Positions 18,540 to 30,166 of a stretch of 64,000 bases of DNA are shown here, piece by piece. The number at the start of each line of letters is the position of its first letter. Position 1 is the first letter of the stretch. The notes below the pieces were generated by a model. It saw only the letters and a program-made list of their open reading frames with translations, searched no databases and was not told where the DNA came from. Origin of the DNA: Treponema pallidum subsp. pallidum str. Nichols. Its GTDB lineage: Bacteria > Spirochaetota > Spirochaetia > Treponematales > Treponemataceae. Position numbers and translations under genes: made by a program. The stretch covers positions 1,075,634 to 1,139,633 of the forward strand of contig NC_021490.2 of assembly GCF_000410535.2 (NCBI RefSeq). The letters are read 5' to 3'.

Positions 18540-19145
18540 CTAAGCCTCCGAGCAATCAAGTGGCCGGCGCCCACGCAGGCTGTGCGCCAATGTCGTTCGG
18601 TCGATATATTCTAAGTCCCCCCCTACGGGGATACCAGACGCTAGACGCGTTACTATTACCGGAAAGTTTGCAAGGATTTTTTGCACATACAAGGCGGTGG
18701 TATCCCCTTCCACGGTGGGATTCAACGCCAGAATAACTTCCCGTACTGAACTCTCTTGCAACCGTTTCAGCAACGCCGCAATACGGAGCTGGTCAGGACC
18801 GACCCCCTCAAGCGGTGCAATGACTCCTCCTAACACGTGGAATAAACCCCGATACTCCCCCACACCCGCCATCATTTCCACGTCCTGCGCACGCTCCACT
18901 ACACAAATGATGCCTCGGTCCCGAGACGCATCCGTGCACAACGCGCAGGTCCTCCCCTCACAGAAAGCACCGCAGCACACACACCGATATACGCGCTCAT
19001 GCAAACACGCAATCCCGCGCGCAAGAACCTGCGCTTCAGCGGGGTCACGTTTCAAAAGGTGATAGGCAAGGCGCGTCGCCAGCTTTACTCCAATACCCGG
19101 GAGACGAGATAAATGCTCCACTACTTCTTCAATCGCCGGTATCAT
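18540..19145 (-). CDS. recR: Recombination mediator RecR
   Basis: The protein is 201 aa from ATG 19145, exactly the E. coli RecR length, with AGGGGA six bases upstream. A helix-hairpin-helix appears at 'LSRLPGIGVKLATRLA' (12-27). The zinc site is Cys55-x2-Cys58-x8-Cys67-x2-Cys70. A Toprim domain covers ~78-170 ('IICVVERAQDVEMM', 'NPTVEGDTTALY'). RecR acts with RecF/RecO to load RecA onto gapped DNA. It is the last gene of the cluster with dnaX, gyrB, thyX and nrdA. The ybaB/ebfC gene often found between dnaX and recR is absent. Confidence 0.96.
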   Translation of the reverse strand: MIPAIEEVVEHLSRLPGIGVKLATRLAYHLLKRDPAEAQVLARGIACLHERVYRCVCCGAFCEGRTCALCTDASRDRGIICVVERAQDVEMMAGVGEYRGLFHVLGGVIAPLEGVGPDQLRIAALLKRLQESSVREVILALNPTVEGDTTALYVQKILANFPVIVTRLASGIPVGGDLEYIDRTTLAHSLRGRRPLDCSEA

Positions 19146-19218
19146 CACACATCCCCTGGTACAAAATCCCCATATTGAACTGACAGCTTTCGCACTCTTC
19201 CTACCCGTCTGTCGCTAC

Positions 19219-20937
19219 TCAATACGGAGTACGCACAGCCCCTGCTATTTTCCCCTCCCCAGGTACACACCGTGCAGTACCTTCATACACACGCACCACG
19301 TGCCCTTGCACACAATCACAGAGAAGCTTCACCTGTGCAGGCAGATCTCCACTCACCCTATCACACTCCTGCCCAGAGATAAGCAAAGAAGTTGTAAAGA
19401 GAGCAGATGGGGCAGGACTCTGAGGAAGATGGGAGGGCGCGACTTTTGACGAAGGCACCGAATCCAGAAGTACGCGAACGCATACCTCCCGTCCCAGTAA
19501 TTCTGACGCATACTCCTTGAGCAGCGACGCGTGCTGAGAGATAACGCTGCGCTCATAATGCGTGCGTACGCACATGCACACAGAAGTATCTTCCTCGCGC
19601 CAAGAATATGAAGAACCAAGCGCTGTTGCCAACATCTGGTGTGACGCGCGCAACTTTTCTACCAAGGCATCTTGTAACGCACGCACGGTACATACTGATG
19701 TTGACATAGGGGGACGTATACCGTGTGGGGAGACGACACCTGTTTCCCCATCGTCCGAACCTACAGACGCAGAACACACCCCGGGAACTGCATGCGTGTC
19801 CAGTATCTGCTGCACACTATCCAATGCAACGCGTACTTCTTGAATTGAGACATACTCACTCAACCACGCTAAACGCGAAATTGCGAGCTCCAATTCATAC
19901 CGCGGATCTACTGAAAAACGAATGTCGCGAAACAGTTGCAGTAACAGTCCAAGCGCCCGCTCAATCTGCGACGCATTCCATGTGGTACGCACGTACTCAG
20001 GCACTTGGTTTGCCGCTATTCCTACCAGTGACTCATTTGTAATTCCCTGCGTGAAAAGCAACAGTGCACGCGCATAGCGGACACAGTCGATTACGCACTG
20101 TTCAACGGAGACACCAGAACTTACCAAAGCATCTACCAATTCCAAGGCGGCGCGAGCATCTTTGCGGCAGCAATGTGAAAACAGTGCTGCAAGTGAGTCG
20201 TCAGTCATTAGCCCGAGTTTTTTTTGAATGTTCTCAAGTGTTACCGGCCCTGCGCAAGACACCACGGTTTGATCGAACAAAGTATATGCGTCTCGCATGC
20301 TACCGGCTGACTCACGCGCAATCCAAGACAGTACTCCGTCTTCAACTGCAATCTGCATCTGCTGGGCAGCTTGCGCCAACGCACAAACAAGCGTCTGAGT
20401 ATCTACCAAACGAAAATGAAATTGTTGACAGCGACTTTTTACCGTTGCAGGAATCCTGTGCACCTCCGTTGTTGCAAAGATAAATACCACATACGGCGGA
20501 GGCTCTTCGATTGTCTTCAACAGTGCATTAAAGGCACTGTTTGAAAGCATATGCACCTCATCAATAATAAAAACCTTGTAACGCGTCCCATGAGGTGGAA
20601 AGAGAATCTCTTCCTTAATCTGACGTACGTCGCCCACCCCTGTGTGTGACGCACCGTCAATTTCGATAACATTTAAATTAGTACCGGTGGCAATCTCTCT
20701 ACAAGACGGACACTCTCCACACGGTTCAGACGCTTCTCTTTGCACACAATTCAATGCCTTTGCAAGGATACGCGCACAGCTGGTCTTACCACACCCATGT
20801 GGGCCGGAAAACAAATACGCAGGAGAAACTTTGTTCTCCTCAAGAGATTTTTGCAGTGTTGCCACTACAAACTTCTGACCCAACACGTGCTGAAAACGTT
20901 GCGGCCGATACCGTGTTGCCGTCACTTGATACGCCAC
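19219..20937 (-). CDS. dnaX: DNA polymerase III clamp-loader subunit DnaX (tau)
   Basis: The protein is 572 aa. The AAA+ domain has Walker A 'SGPHGCGKTS' (44-53), a Cys zinc module ('CVQREASEPCGECPSC', ~64-79), Walker B 'IDEVHML' (~125) and the sensor region after 'IEEPPPYVVFIFATTE'. The C-terminal ~200 residues are less conserved and correspond to the tau-type tail. In E. coli a programmed frameshift near codon 430 makes gamma; I see no A-AAA-AAG slippery site there. A run of eight A does occur near codon 238. It lies 74 bases upstream of recR and 59 bases after gyrB. Confidence 0.95.
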   Translation of the reverse strand: MAYQVTATRYRPQRFQHVLGQKFVVATLQKSLEENKVSPAYLFSGPHGCGKTSCARILAKALNCVQREASEPCGECPSCREIATGTNLNVIEIDGASHTGVGDVRQIKEEILFPPHGTRYKVFIIDEVHMLSNSAFNALLKTIEEPPPYVVFIFATTEVHRIPATVKSRCQQFHFRLVDTQTLVCALAQAAQQMQIAVEDGVLSWIARESAGSMRDAYTLFDQTVVSCAGPVTLENIQKKLGLMTDDSLAALFSHCCRKDARAALELVDALVSSGVSVEQCVIDCVRYARALLLFTQGITNESLVGIAANQVPEYVRTTWNASQIERALGLLLQLFRDIRFSVDPRYELELAISRLAWLSEYVSIQEVRVALDSVQQILDTHAVPGVCSASVGSDDGETGVVSPHGIRPPMSTSVCTVRALQDALVEKLRASHQMLATALGSSYSWREEDTSVCMCVRTHYERSVISQHASLLKEYASELLGREVCVRVLLDSVPSSKVAPSHLPQSPAPSALFTTSLLISGQECDRVSGDLPAQVKLLCDCVQGHVVRVYEGTARCVPGEGKIAGAVRTPY

Positions 20938-20995
20938 TGATCCTTCCCCCTGTCAGACGGCACCACTCACATGGAAATACAAATGCACAAAACAT

Positions 20996-22927
<1,932 letters not shown>

Positions 22928-23017
22928 TCATCAGCATACCTATGACCACATTCACCTTTTTAAGACACAGAAAGGCAATACTCTTGCTGCTCACACAGAC
23001 GAGCGCACTATAGACTT

Positions 23018-23935
23018 CTACTGCTGCAGGCCAGAGCGTAATTTTTCTTCAAAGCGCGCACGTTCCTTCCCCTCAAGGGAGAGACCCTCTCCAGCCAGTA
23101 AGGCCTTAAGCGCAGCAAACTCCCGCCCTGAAAACTGCACCCCATCTTTTTCATGATTTTCAAAAGAGGCGGTAGCGCACGGCGCAACTGCACGGGTAAT
23201 TTCAATGATTACCTCTGCATACGCACGAATCTCTGCTTGCGCATGAGCGCTCGCACGTAAACGCAAAAAATGAAAAAGATTGTGTAAATCAATCTGCCAA
23301 TACCACTCGGTGTAAAGCGAAAGCGGCACGTTAATACGCGCTAGCTCCCGCGCGATGTTCTTTTGAATCAATGCGTCGTAAGCGGCACACGCCGCTTTCT
23401 GCTGAGCTTCAAACGCTGCCCGCACTTCCTGCTGCTGTTCAGGAGAGATACCTTCGGACGCGCGGCCCTGCTTGTTACGCGTGGACTGAACTGCAACTGA
23501 AGTTTCCTGCGGAACATAACAGTCATGACTAAGAAGCGAATAACGACTAGACACCTCACTGATGCGAGCAGTGCGATGCCGCATCCACTGACGCGCGACA
23601 AAAATCGGTGCACGTACATGGAAGGTAAGGACCACCTGCTCAAAAGGAGACGTATGCTTATTGCGTAAAAGAAAATCGATAAGCGCCGCATCGTCACGCG
23701 CAGTCCTAGTCCCCGCACCGTAAGAAACACGCGCTGCCTGCACAATGCGTGCATCCCCTCCCAGGTAATCTATCAAACGCACGAAACCCTTATCCAATAC
23801 AGAAAAACGCCGGTCCAAAATATCTTCGGCAGCTTCTACTACACAGTGTGCCACCGCCCCGTTATAACAGAAAAAGCACACACGATCCAGAGCGATACTG
23901 ACCGCCACACCGGCTTGAAGCGTACGCAACGTCAC
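23018..23935 (-). CDS. thyX: Flavin-dependent thymidylate synthase ThyX
   Basis: The longest frame is 305 aa from GTG 23935. Conserved sequence begins near residue 47 ('VLDKGFVRLIDYLGG'), and GTG 23854 (278 aa) is a plausible later start; neither has a strong ribosome-binding site. The ThyX signature RHR-x7-S is present as 'RHRTARISEVS' followed by 'SRYS'. The C-terminal 'DLHNLFHFLRLR' is also typical. ThyX makes dTMP from dUMP using methylene-tetrahydrofolate and FADH2, without dihydrofolate production. It sits 42 bases after the ribonucleotide reductase gene, linking two steps of dNTP supply. Confidence 0.95.
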   Translation of the reverse strand: MTLRTLQAGVAVSIALDRVCFFCYNGAVAHCVVEAAEDILDRRFSVLDKGFVRLIDYLGGDARIVQAARVSYGAGTRTARDDAALIDFLLRNKHTSPFEQVVLTFHVRAPIFVARQWMRHRTARISEVSSRYSLLSHDCYVPQETSVAVQSTRNKQGRASEGISPEQQQEVRAAFEAQQKAACAAYDALIQKNIARELARINVPLSLYTEWYWQIDLHNLFHFLRLRASAHAQAEIRAYAEVIIEITRAVAPCATASFENHEKDGVQFSGREFAALKALLAGEGLSLEGKERARFEEKLRSGLQQ

Positions 23936-23977
23936 AAAGAAAGCCTACACAGTGGACAGTGTTATGCAAGCACGCTC

Positions 23978-26515
23978 CTACGAGGCACAATACCCACACA
24001 AATCTATTTCGAGCGACTGGCTTCGTACGTAGTATAGTGACTTCATTCCTACTTCCCACGCATACACGTACAAATCTAGAACCTGCTTCAGTGTAAAGTC
24101 CGTTGTAATGTACAGATTCACTGACTGTGCCTGGTCAATATGTCGTTGCCGCAGACCCGCAGCACGGATACTCCAACGCTGCTCCACTGCGTGTGCACTT
24201 TTATACAGTGGACAGGTCTTCTGCGAAAGAGAAGGAGCTACGCGTGGCATTAGCATGCCTTTCTTTTCCTCGAGGAAATACTGCTTCATAATAGGATCTA
24301 CACCCGCAGTGGTCCCTGCAATGATAGACGTAGAACTAGTTGGCGCGACTGCAAGTAAGTAACCGTTGCGCATCCCATGTGTTGCTACCTCACGCTGCAA
24401 ACGTTGCCAGTCTTCAGAGACATAGCCGCGTTTGCGAAAATACGCACCGGTACACCAATCGCTCCCAGTGAAACACCCATACGCACCCTTCTCGCGCGCG
24501 ATTGTCATACTCGCTTCAATTGCGGCACGGTTAATGCGCTCAAATATTCTGTCCGCAAATGCAAGATGTTCATCACTTTCCCAATCGATTCCTTGCTGGG
24601 CAAGCACGTGATGGTAGCCTGAAACACCTAAACCAATAGCACGATAATACGCATTGGTTACCTGTGCATAGGGAACCGGATAATATGTCAAATCGATCAC
24701 GTTGTCTAATGCACGTACCGCCACACGCACTACCTCGCGCAACTCCTTATCATCTGAAAGGTCAATATTGCTCAGCACCAACGACGCGAGGTTACATACA
24801 ACAAAATCCCCCGGCCGCGTTGTCTGCACCACTACCTTTTGTCCATCAACCTCGGTGATTTTTACGCTTACTAAATTAATAGCGCTCATGTTCTGCGCAA
24901 TTTCAGTACACAAATTAGAACAGTAAATAATTCCCCGATGCCCATTGGGATTTGCACGGTTTGCATGATCTCGGTAAAACGCAAAGGGAGTACCGGTTTC
25001 CACCACAGATTTTAGCACCAAGCGCACCAACTCCTTAATCGGAATGGTCCTCTTAGAGATACGCGCATCCTTTACACAATCCCAGTAGCGCTTCTCCCAT
25101 TCCTCCGCATAAAAATCCTCCAAAGCATAGCCTTTCACCGTAAGAATCTCATGCGGACACATTAAATACCACGACGCCCCCAAATTATCGCGTACTGTCT
25201 TCCAGAACAAATCTGGATAACAGACCGCAGGAAATACGTCATGTGCTTTCATGCGGTCATCCCCATTATTAGTCCGTAATTGCAAAAATTCCGGAATATC
25301 CTTGTGCCATACATCCAAATACACTGCCACCGAGCCTTGGCGTACTCCTAGTTGATCTACTGCAACTGCAGTATCATTGGCGAGCTTAATCCAACGGAGA
25401 ATACCACCTGCAGCACCCTGGAACCCCCGAATGGGAGCGCCTACCGCACGCACTTTTCCAAAGTACAGCCCCATCCCTCCCCCAAACTTAGATACCTGGG
25501 AAAAATTGTCGATGCTGCGGTAGATACCGTCGAGCGAATCTGGCACCGTATCAACGAAACACGAGGAAAGTTGATGAAAAGGTTTGCGCGCGTTTGAAAG
25601 CGTAGGTGTTGCGACCGTAACCTGCAACTTGCTGAGGACTGTATAAAAGCGTTTTACCCATTGCATACGATCTTGGGTTTCATTCATCGCTAGATGCAGT
25701 GCAATACCGAGAAACATCTCCTGAGGAGTTTCAAGAGGTACATGCGCACGCGTTCTGATCACATAGCGACGCAGAATCATATCCAGACTGCTGTACGTAA
25801 ACAATTTATCGCGACTACACTCAAGATACGTGGCAGCTTCCTCAATTTCTGCCCGACTATAGTGCGTGCGGATGTACACCCCATATAGACCGGCCTCTTC
25901 AAGATAAGTTATTTTCTCGTAGAAGGAGTGAATATTTAACTTTTCCAAAGATGTTCCTAGCGCGAGTGAAAAGTCGAGCATAAGCAAGCGCGCAGCAATA
26001 AGCTCCCACTGGGGAGCCTCTTGGGCAGTCAGTTCCACCGCTGCCTTAATAAGCAGTTGCATACTCCGACGCTCGTCCGTAACTTCTTTTTTAAAGAGCA
26101 GGAACTTACTGGCGAGTGCATCGAGACTGTACTCAGGAAACGGAAAGTCTTGTTGGATTTCTTTCAGTACACCGAGCACTGAAGAGTCAGTAAAACAGCA
26201 CGCAATCTGTTCTCTTGCAATACGCTTTTTTGTGCGATCGTCACGGTACAGGATAAAACTCTTCACTTCATCGCTGTGATTGTATTTGGTAAGAGTCTTT
26301 TCGACAAAGTCCTGAATCTTTTCCACGTGAACAGGAACGCCCGCACGGTTCATCTCAAAAAGCTGTCGCTCAACCTCCGCGGCAAGATCTGTGATGATAG
26401 CAGGAACTTCAGGAGCAAGAGGATTCTGGACACTTCTAAAAGCAGCACTGATAGCAACAATTATTTTCTCGCGCATGTAAGGTTGCGGTTCGCCATTTCG
26501 CTTGATGATATGCAT
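23978..26515 (-). CDS. nrdA: Class I ribonucleoside-diphosphate reductase, alpha subunit
   Basis: The protein is 845 aa. An ATP-cone at residues 1-90 ('IIKRNGEPQPYMREKI') gives allosteric activity control. The barrel contains 'QLSSCFVDT' (first redox Cys), 'YCSNLCTEI' (thiyl Cys and Glu) and near the end 'MKSLYYVRS' with the Tyr pair for radical transfer. The C-terminal redox pair is Cys840-x2-Cys843 ('CGYCAS'). The nrdB partner is not in the window. It makes dNDPs and leads the nrdA-thyX-gyrB-dnaX-recR run. Confidence 0.96.
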   Translation of the reverse strand: MHIIKRNGEPQPYMREKIIVAISAAFRSVQNPLAPEVPAIITDLAAEVERQLFEMNRAGVPVHVEKIQDFVEKTLTKYNHSDEVKSFILYRDDRTKKRIAREQIACCFTDSSVLGVLKEIQQDFPFPEYSLDALASKFLLFKKEVTDERRSMQLLIKAAVELTAQEAPQWELIAARLLMLDFSLALGTSLEKLNIHSFYEKITYLEEAGLYGVYIRTHYSRAEIEEAATYLECSRDKLFTYSSLDMILRRYVIRTRAHVPLETPQEMFLGIALHLAMNETQDRMQWVKRFYTVLSKLQVTVATPTLSNARKPFHQLSSCFVDTVPDSLDGIYRSIDNFSQVSKFGGGMGLYFGKVRAVGAPIRGFQGAAGGILRWIKLANDTAVAVDQLGVRQGSVAVYLDVWHKDIPEFLQLRTNNGDDRMKAHDVFPAVCYPDLFWKTVRDNLGASWYLMCPHEILTVKGYALEDFYAEEWEKRYWDCVKDARISKRTIPIKELVRLVLKSVVETGTPFAFYRDHANRANPNGHRGIIYCSNLCTEIAQNMSAINLVSVKITEVDGQKVVVQTTRPGDFVVCNLASLVLSNIDLSDDKELREVVRVAVRALDNVIDLTYYPVPYAQVTNAYYRAIGLGVSGYHHVLAQQGIDWESDEHLAFADRIFERINRAAIEASMTIAREKGAYGCFTGSDWCTGAYFRKRGYVSEDWQRLQREVATHGMRNGYLLAVAPTSSTSIIAGTTAGVDPIMKQYFLEEKKGMLMPRVAPSLSQKTCPLYKSAHAVEQRWSIRAAGLRQRHIDQAQSVNLYITTDFTLKQVLDLYVYAWEVGMKSLYYVRSQSLEIDLCGYCAS

Positions 26516-26641
26516 ATATCTCTCCGTCCGAACGCGGATTATGGGCCAAAAATAACATTTGGGTAAGAGTTCTCACTTCCACTCCTAGACTCGTTCTTTA
26601 CGCTTCCCCCACAGAGACGCGCGGAAGAAAACACCCCCGTG

Positions 26642-27712
26642 CTACCAACCAAGAATCTCTTGCATAAAGGTGTCAGCACCCTTTTCCCGATTTAAAATAG
26701 CGTACAGTCCCGCGCAAATTGGAACCTTCAACCGATCCCGCTCAGCCAGGCGCTGCACATGCATACAGGCAACTACCCCTTCCGCCAGATACCCTACTTC
26801 GGGCAAACGACTCACGAGATCCTGTATTCCAGAAAAGGAATCAAGGATCCCCTTATGCACTATGTCGCGTCCGAAACGTCGGTTGCGTCCATACGCGCTG
26901 CGACACGTCACATCCAAATCTCCTATTCCTGCAAGCGATGTGAATGTTTCAGGATGTGTAGAACCCAACTGTTTTCCAATGGTTTGAATTTCATTCAAGC
27001 CCGCTGCGAGCAGCATCGACTCTGTATTGTCCCCAAAAGCTTCAGAATGCTCAGCCATCGCATCCAAAAGACCAAATGCAATGGCAATCACGTTTTTTAC
27101 CGCTGCACACACTTGCACCCCAACAACATCAAGACTGGAATACACCTGCACCCTCTTCGAGCGCAGCAATTCCCGCACCCGAATGGCCGCCATAGGATTT
27201 TGGCTCGCTGCAATAAGTCCGGTCACCTTTCCCTGCGCTACCTCCTGTGCATGGCTTGGACCCGAAATATACACGAGCTGCCCGTGCGCCCCAGACGGCA
27301 ACAACGCACCCAGCGCATCGGTAATTAGATGAGGCATCCCTTCCTGATCCGGAATAAATCCTTTTGTCAAAATACCAATAAGGGGATATTCCTGTCCTAC
27401 GGCAGCAGTACGCAACCTCTGAAAACGAGGAGTGGTATTCATAAGCGCAGCTACTTCAGCCAAATAGCACGAAGGAACCGCTAATACAATAAGATCCGCG
27501 CCGGCACAGACATATGCCATATCGGGAGAGGCACACAAGGCTGCGGGCAACGTAATGCCCGGCAGATACTGAACATTTTCGTTTCGTGCATTGATAGCAT
27601 CGCACGTCTGCCTACGACGGGCCCACAGCATTACGGTGTGACCGTTTACGGTGAGAGACGCAGCAAGCGCCGTGCCCCATGCCCCTCCACCGAGTATTGC
27701 AATCGAAGCCAT
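26642..27712 (-). CDS. gpsA: Glycerol-3-phosphate dehydrogenase [NAD(P)+]
   Basis: The protein is 356 aa. The Rossmann motif 'ILGGGAWGTALA' (5-16) binds NAD(P). Further family sequence includes 'GILTKGF', 'ISGPSHAQEVAQG', 'CAAVKNVIAIAFGL' (catalytic Lys) and 'LAGIGDLDVTCRS'. It reduces dihydroxyacetone phosphate to sn-glycerol-3-phosphate for phospholipid synthesis. The start ATG 27712 has TTAGGA upstream. It lies 96 bases after ndk on the same strand. Confidence 0.96.
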   Translation of the reverse strand: MASIAILGGGAWGTALAASLTVNGHTVMLWARRRQTCDAINARNENVQYLPGITLPAALCASPDMAYVCAGADLIVLAVPSCYLAEVAALMNTTPRFQRLRTAAVGQEYPLIGILTKGFIPDQEGMPHLITDALGALLPSGAHGQLVYISGPSHAQEVAQGKVTGLIAASQNPMAAIRVRELLRSKRVQVYSSLDVVGVQVCAAVKNVIAIAFGLLDAMAEHSEAFGDNTESMLLAAGLNEIQTIGKQLGSTHPETFTSLAGIGDLDVTCRSAYGRNRRFGRDIVHKGILDSFSGIQDLVSRLPEVGYLAEGVVACMHVQRLAERDRLKVPICAGLYAILNREKGADTFMQEILGW

Positions 27713-27808
27713 GATTCCTAACCCCTCCCCTGATCCTCACCTTTCTTCAGCAAGAGGAAACATGATCACCGTATCGAAAAAGAACACGCACCGCAGACCC
27801 TAAACTTT

Positions 27809-28258
27809 TTAGAAAAAATCGTAATTCCCGTCACGCCATTCAACAAAATCTTGCGCAGAAAAGTAGAGCGCTAGTTCTCGTGCAGCGCTCTCGGGAGAAT
27901 CAGAAGCATGGACAATATTAGTAGTGGTGCGTAGCGCAAAATCACCACGAATCGTTCCCGGTTGAGCGTGCTCCACACGCGTAGAGCCACAAAGCGTGCG
28001 CACAAGACTGATAGCATTCTCCCCCTTGAATGCGAGTGCAACCACCGGTGCGCTCGTAATATAAGCGATAAGCGAAGGATAAAAAGGCTTCTCGCGATGC
28101 TCCGCGTAATGCAACTCCGCAGTAGCTGTATCGACGCACAACAGCCTGAGCGCAGTCAGCACGAGCCCTTTGCGCTCGAAGCGACTCAAAACCTCCCCTA
28201 CCAGTCTACGTTGAAGAACACCCGGCTTAAGCATGACGAAAGTTGTTTCAAATGCCAT
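27809..28258 (-). CDS. ndk: Nucleoside diphosphate kinase
   Basis: The protein is 149 aa, the normal length. The phosphoacceptor is His117 in 'NIVHASDSPESA'. 'MLKPGVLQRRLVGEV' is the conserved opening; the residue after LKP is Gly-Val rather than Asp-Gly/Ala, a mild divergence. It balances NTP and dNTP pools. ATG 28258 is preceded by GAGGAA. Confidence 0.95.
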   Translation of the reverse strand: MAFETTFVMLKPGVLQRRLVGEVLSRFERKGLVLTALRLLCVDTATAELHYAEHREKPFYPSLIAYITSAPVVALAFKGENAISLVRTLCGSTRVEHAQPGTIRGDFALRTTTNIVHASDSPESAARELALYFSAQDFVEWRDGNYDFF

Positions 28259-28383
28259 ATGATTTCCTCGTCCTAGCTAATACACGTGGCGCGCCAGCGT
28301 ACCCACCATTCTTTCTTTATGCAAGTCCTCCCCACACTTTCTCTTTTTACCCTTCCTTCACCGTATGGTGAGTCACCCTGTCC

Positions 28384-28992
28384 TTATTCGCATAAAGACA
28401 GCAACCGTTTTTTTCTCCACGCACTGAGTAAGGTGACTGTCGCTGCCTGATCTGTTACTACAAGCTGACACAGAAGATCTCGCGTGGCACGCCCCAGCTT
28501 TGGGAATGCAGCCATCTCTGCCGGGTAAAAGGCAGAGAGGACGTACTGCGCTATATTCACACTCTCACTGGGTGGACGCCCGATGCCTATGCGCAACCGC
28601 CAAAAATCTGCGGTACCAAGCACTTCCTTGATAGAGCGCAACCCATTGTGTCCTCCAAGCCCTCCGCCTTGTTTTAAACTCACCACACCGAACGGTAATT
28701 CTAATTCATCGTGCACTACTAAGAGCTGCTTCGCATCCGTCTGCAAAAAGGCACATGCTGCCCCTACGCTTTTCCCAGAACGGTTCATATAAGTCAGCGG
28801 TTTCAAAAGCCAAACTTCTTCGCTTGACCCTTCAAACCCTTCAATACGCGCAATCGACCCCCGACATCCGCATCGCCAAGGAAGCACGATGGATGGGAAA
28901 AGGTACGTTAAAAGCAACCATGCAGCATTGTGCCGCGTTTCTTCGTACTCTGCACCAGGATTTCCTAAAAACACTATAAGTTGTATGCCCAA
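28384..28992 (-). CDS. pth: Peptidyl-tRNA hydrolase
   Basis: The protein is 202 aa. Catalytic residues are visible as Asn11 and His21 in '[13 protein letters not shown]', with 'PLTYMNRSG' and 'HDELELPFG' supplying Asn and Asp. '[15 protein letters not shown]' is the tRNA-binding loop. It recycles stalled peptidyl-tRNA. The start is TTG 28992, the only in-frame start that keeps '[11 protein letters not shown]', with an AGGAG about ten bases upstream. It follows the sigma factor gene by 34 bases. Confidence 0.94.
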
Positions 28993-29026
28993 CGCGTCCT
29001 GCTCCTATTTCATACGCCTCTGATGT

Positions 29027-29917
29027 CTACGCTATGTAGGAATCCAGTCTGTGTTGACGGGCACAGCTACGGATACGCAACAAAGCCTTTTTTTCTATTT
29101 GGCGAACGCGCTCCTTTGTTATCTGAAAAATTTCTCCAATCTCTTGCAGAGAACGCCGTTCATACCCGCCAAGTCCAAATCGATAGCGGATGACCTGCGC
29201 ATCACGCGCAGGCAAAAGTCGTAAAATCTTTGCAATATCAGCTTGCAATGCACATGCAAGCATATGCTCCTCAGGCTGCGCGTAAAGATCGTCCGGCACG
29301 CAGTCACCTATACGCAGTCCATCAACATCCCCAGACTCACCACGACTTCCCGAGGCTCCAAGCGGAGCATCTAGAGATAGCGGCGTGTGCCAGATGTGAA
29401 CTTCTTCCACTGTTGGCACAGCTCGGCACATCGTTGCACGCCTTTTGCCATATCTGTTGCCTCCCTGTGTTTTCGATATACCAACATTCACCGAGGTAAC
29501 AGGAGGTATGTACTCATACGTGCTCTTTGCAGCACGAATACGACTCACGGGCAACCGGATGATGCGTGCTTTTTCGTTCAGTGCCTTGAGGATAGACTGG
29601 CGAATCCAACAGGCAGCGTAAGAAATAAAGCGACACCCCCTTGCTGGATTGAACCGCTCGGCAGCCGTCAAAAGACCAATATTGCCTTCACTGATAAGAT
29701 CGGCAAGGGGTAAGCCACACGTGCGGTAATGCCTGGCAACACTGATAACAAAGCGTACGTTTGCACGCACGAGCGCGTTTTTAGCTTGCGCATCCCCGGC
29801 ATAGGCAGCACATGCACATGCATATTCTTCCTTTTCGTTCATGAGCGGTATCCGTTTCAGGTCATTCAAATATGCCGTGAGAGTATTCTCATCGTGGCGG
29901 AACTGCATTTGTCTCAC
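29027..29917 (-). CDS. Sigma-70 family RNA polymerase sigma factor (group 2 type)
   Basis: The protein is 296 aa from GTG 29917, which has AAGGAG six bases upstream. No region 1.1 is present. Region 1.2 starts at 'TLTAYLNDLKRIPLM'. Region 2 includes 'DLISEGNIGLLTAAERFNPARG' and the -10 recognition helix 'FISYAACWIRQSI'. Region 4.2 is 'SLQEIGEIFQITKERVRQIE'. Region 3 is unusual: after 'IIRLPVSRI' the usual sequence is replaced by a basic, low-complexity stretch, then 'SLDAPLGASG'. This resembles RpoS/SigA-like secondary sigma factors. Which promoters it reads is unknown. It precedes pth, ndk and gpsA. Confidence 0.9.
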   Translation of the reverse strand: MRQMQFRHDENTLTAYLNDLKRIPLMNEKEEYACACAAYAGDAQAKNALVRANVRFVISVARHYRTCGLPLADLISEGNIGLLTAAERFNPARGCRFISYAACWIRQSILKALNEKARIIRLPVSRIRAAKSTYEYIPPVTSVNVGISKTQGGNRYGKRRATMCRAVPTVEEVHIWHTPLSLDAPLGASGSRGESGDVDGLRIGDCVPDDLYAQPEEHMLACALQADIAKILRLLPARDAQVIRYRFGLGGYERRSLQEIGEIFQITKERVRQIEKKALLRIRSCARQHRLDSYIA

Positions 29918-30068
29918 AGAGTACTCCTTTTGTTCGAAAGGTACGTACCATATACTCAGCAAATATCATGCCATTTACGATAAACCAGAGGAGATCTGTT
30001 CGGTGTCCCTATCACGCCACTGGACCCTCTGTGCATACCTCCCTTTCCCACGGCGCGCTACAGTTCTC

Positions 30069-30097
30069 TTGATTCTTCAAAAGGAAATGTATAGAAT
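30069..30097 (+). promoter_or_regulatory. Predicted sigma-70 promoter of groES
   Basis: TTGATT at 30069-30074 and TAGAAT at 30092-30097 are separated by 17 bases, 70 bases before the groES start. I see no CIRCE inverted repeat (TTAGCACTC-N9-GAGTGCTAA) or other dyad nearby, so HrcA-type control is not supported. Confidence 0.5.
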
Positions 30098-30166
30098 GCG
30101 CCCCGCGCGGTGCGTGTAGGCATACGGCGCAAACGTGAAGATATGACTCGTTATGAGGAGGAACGC

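Noticed and set aside
29918..30068. Possible small RNA between the sigma factor gene and groES
   Set aside because: No stable hairpin, terminator or known RNA signature was seen; it is best read as promoter and leader sequence.
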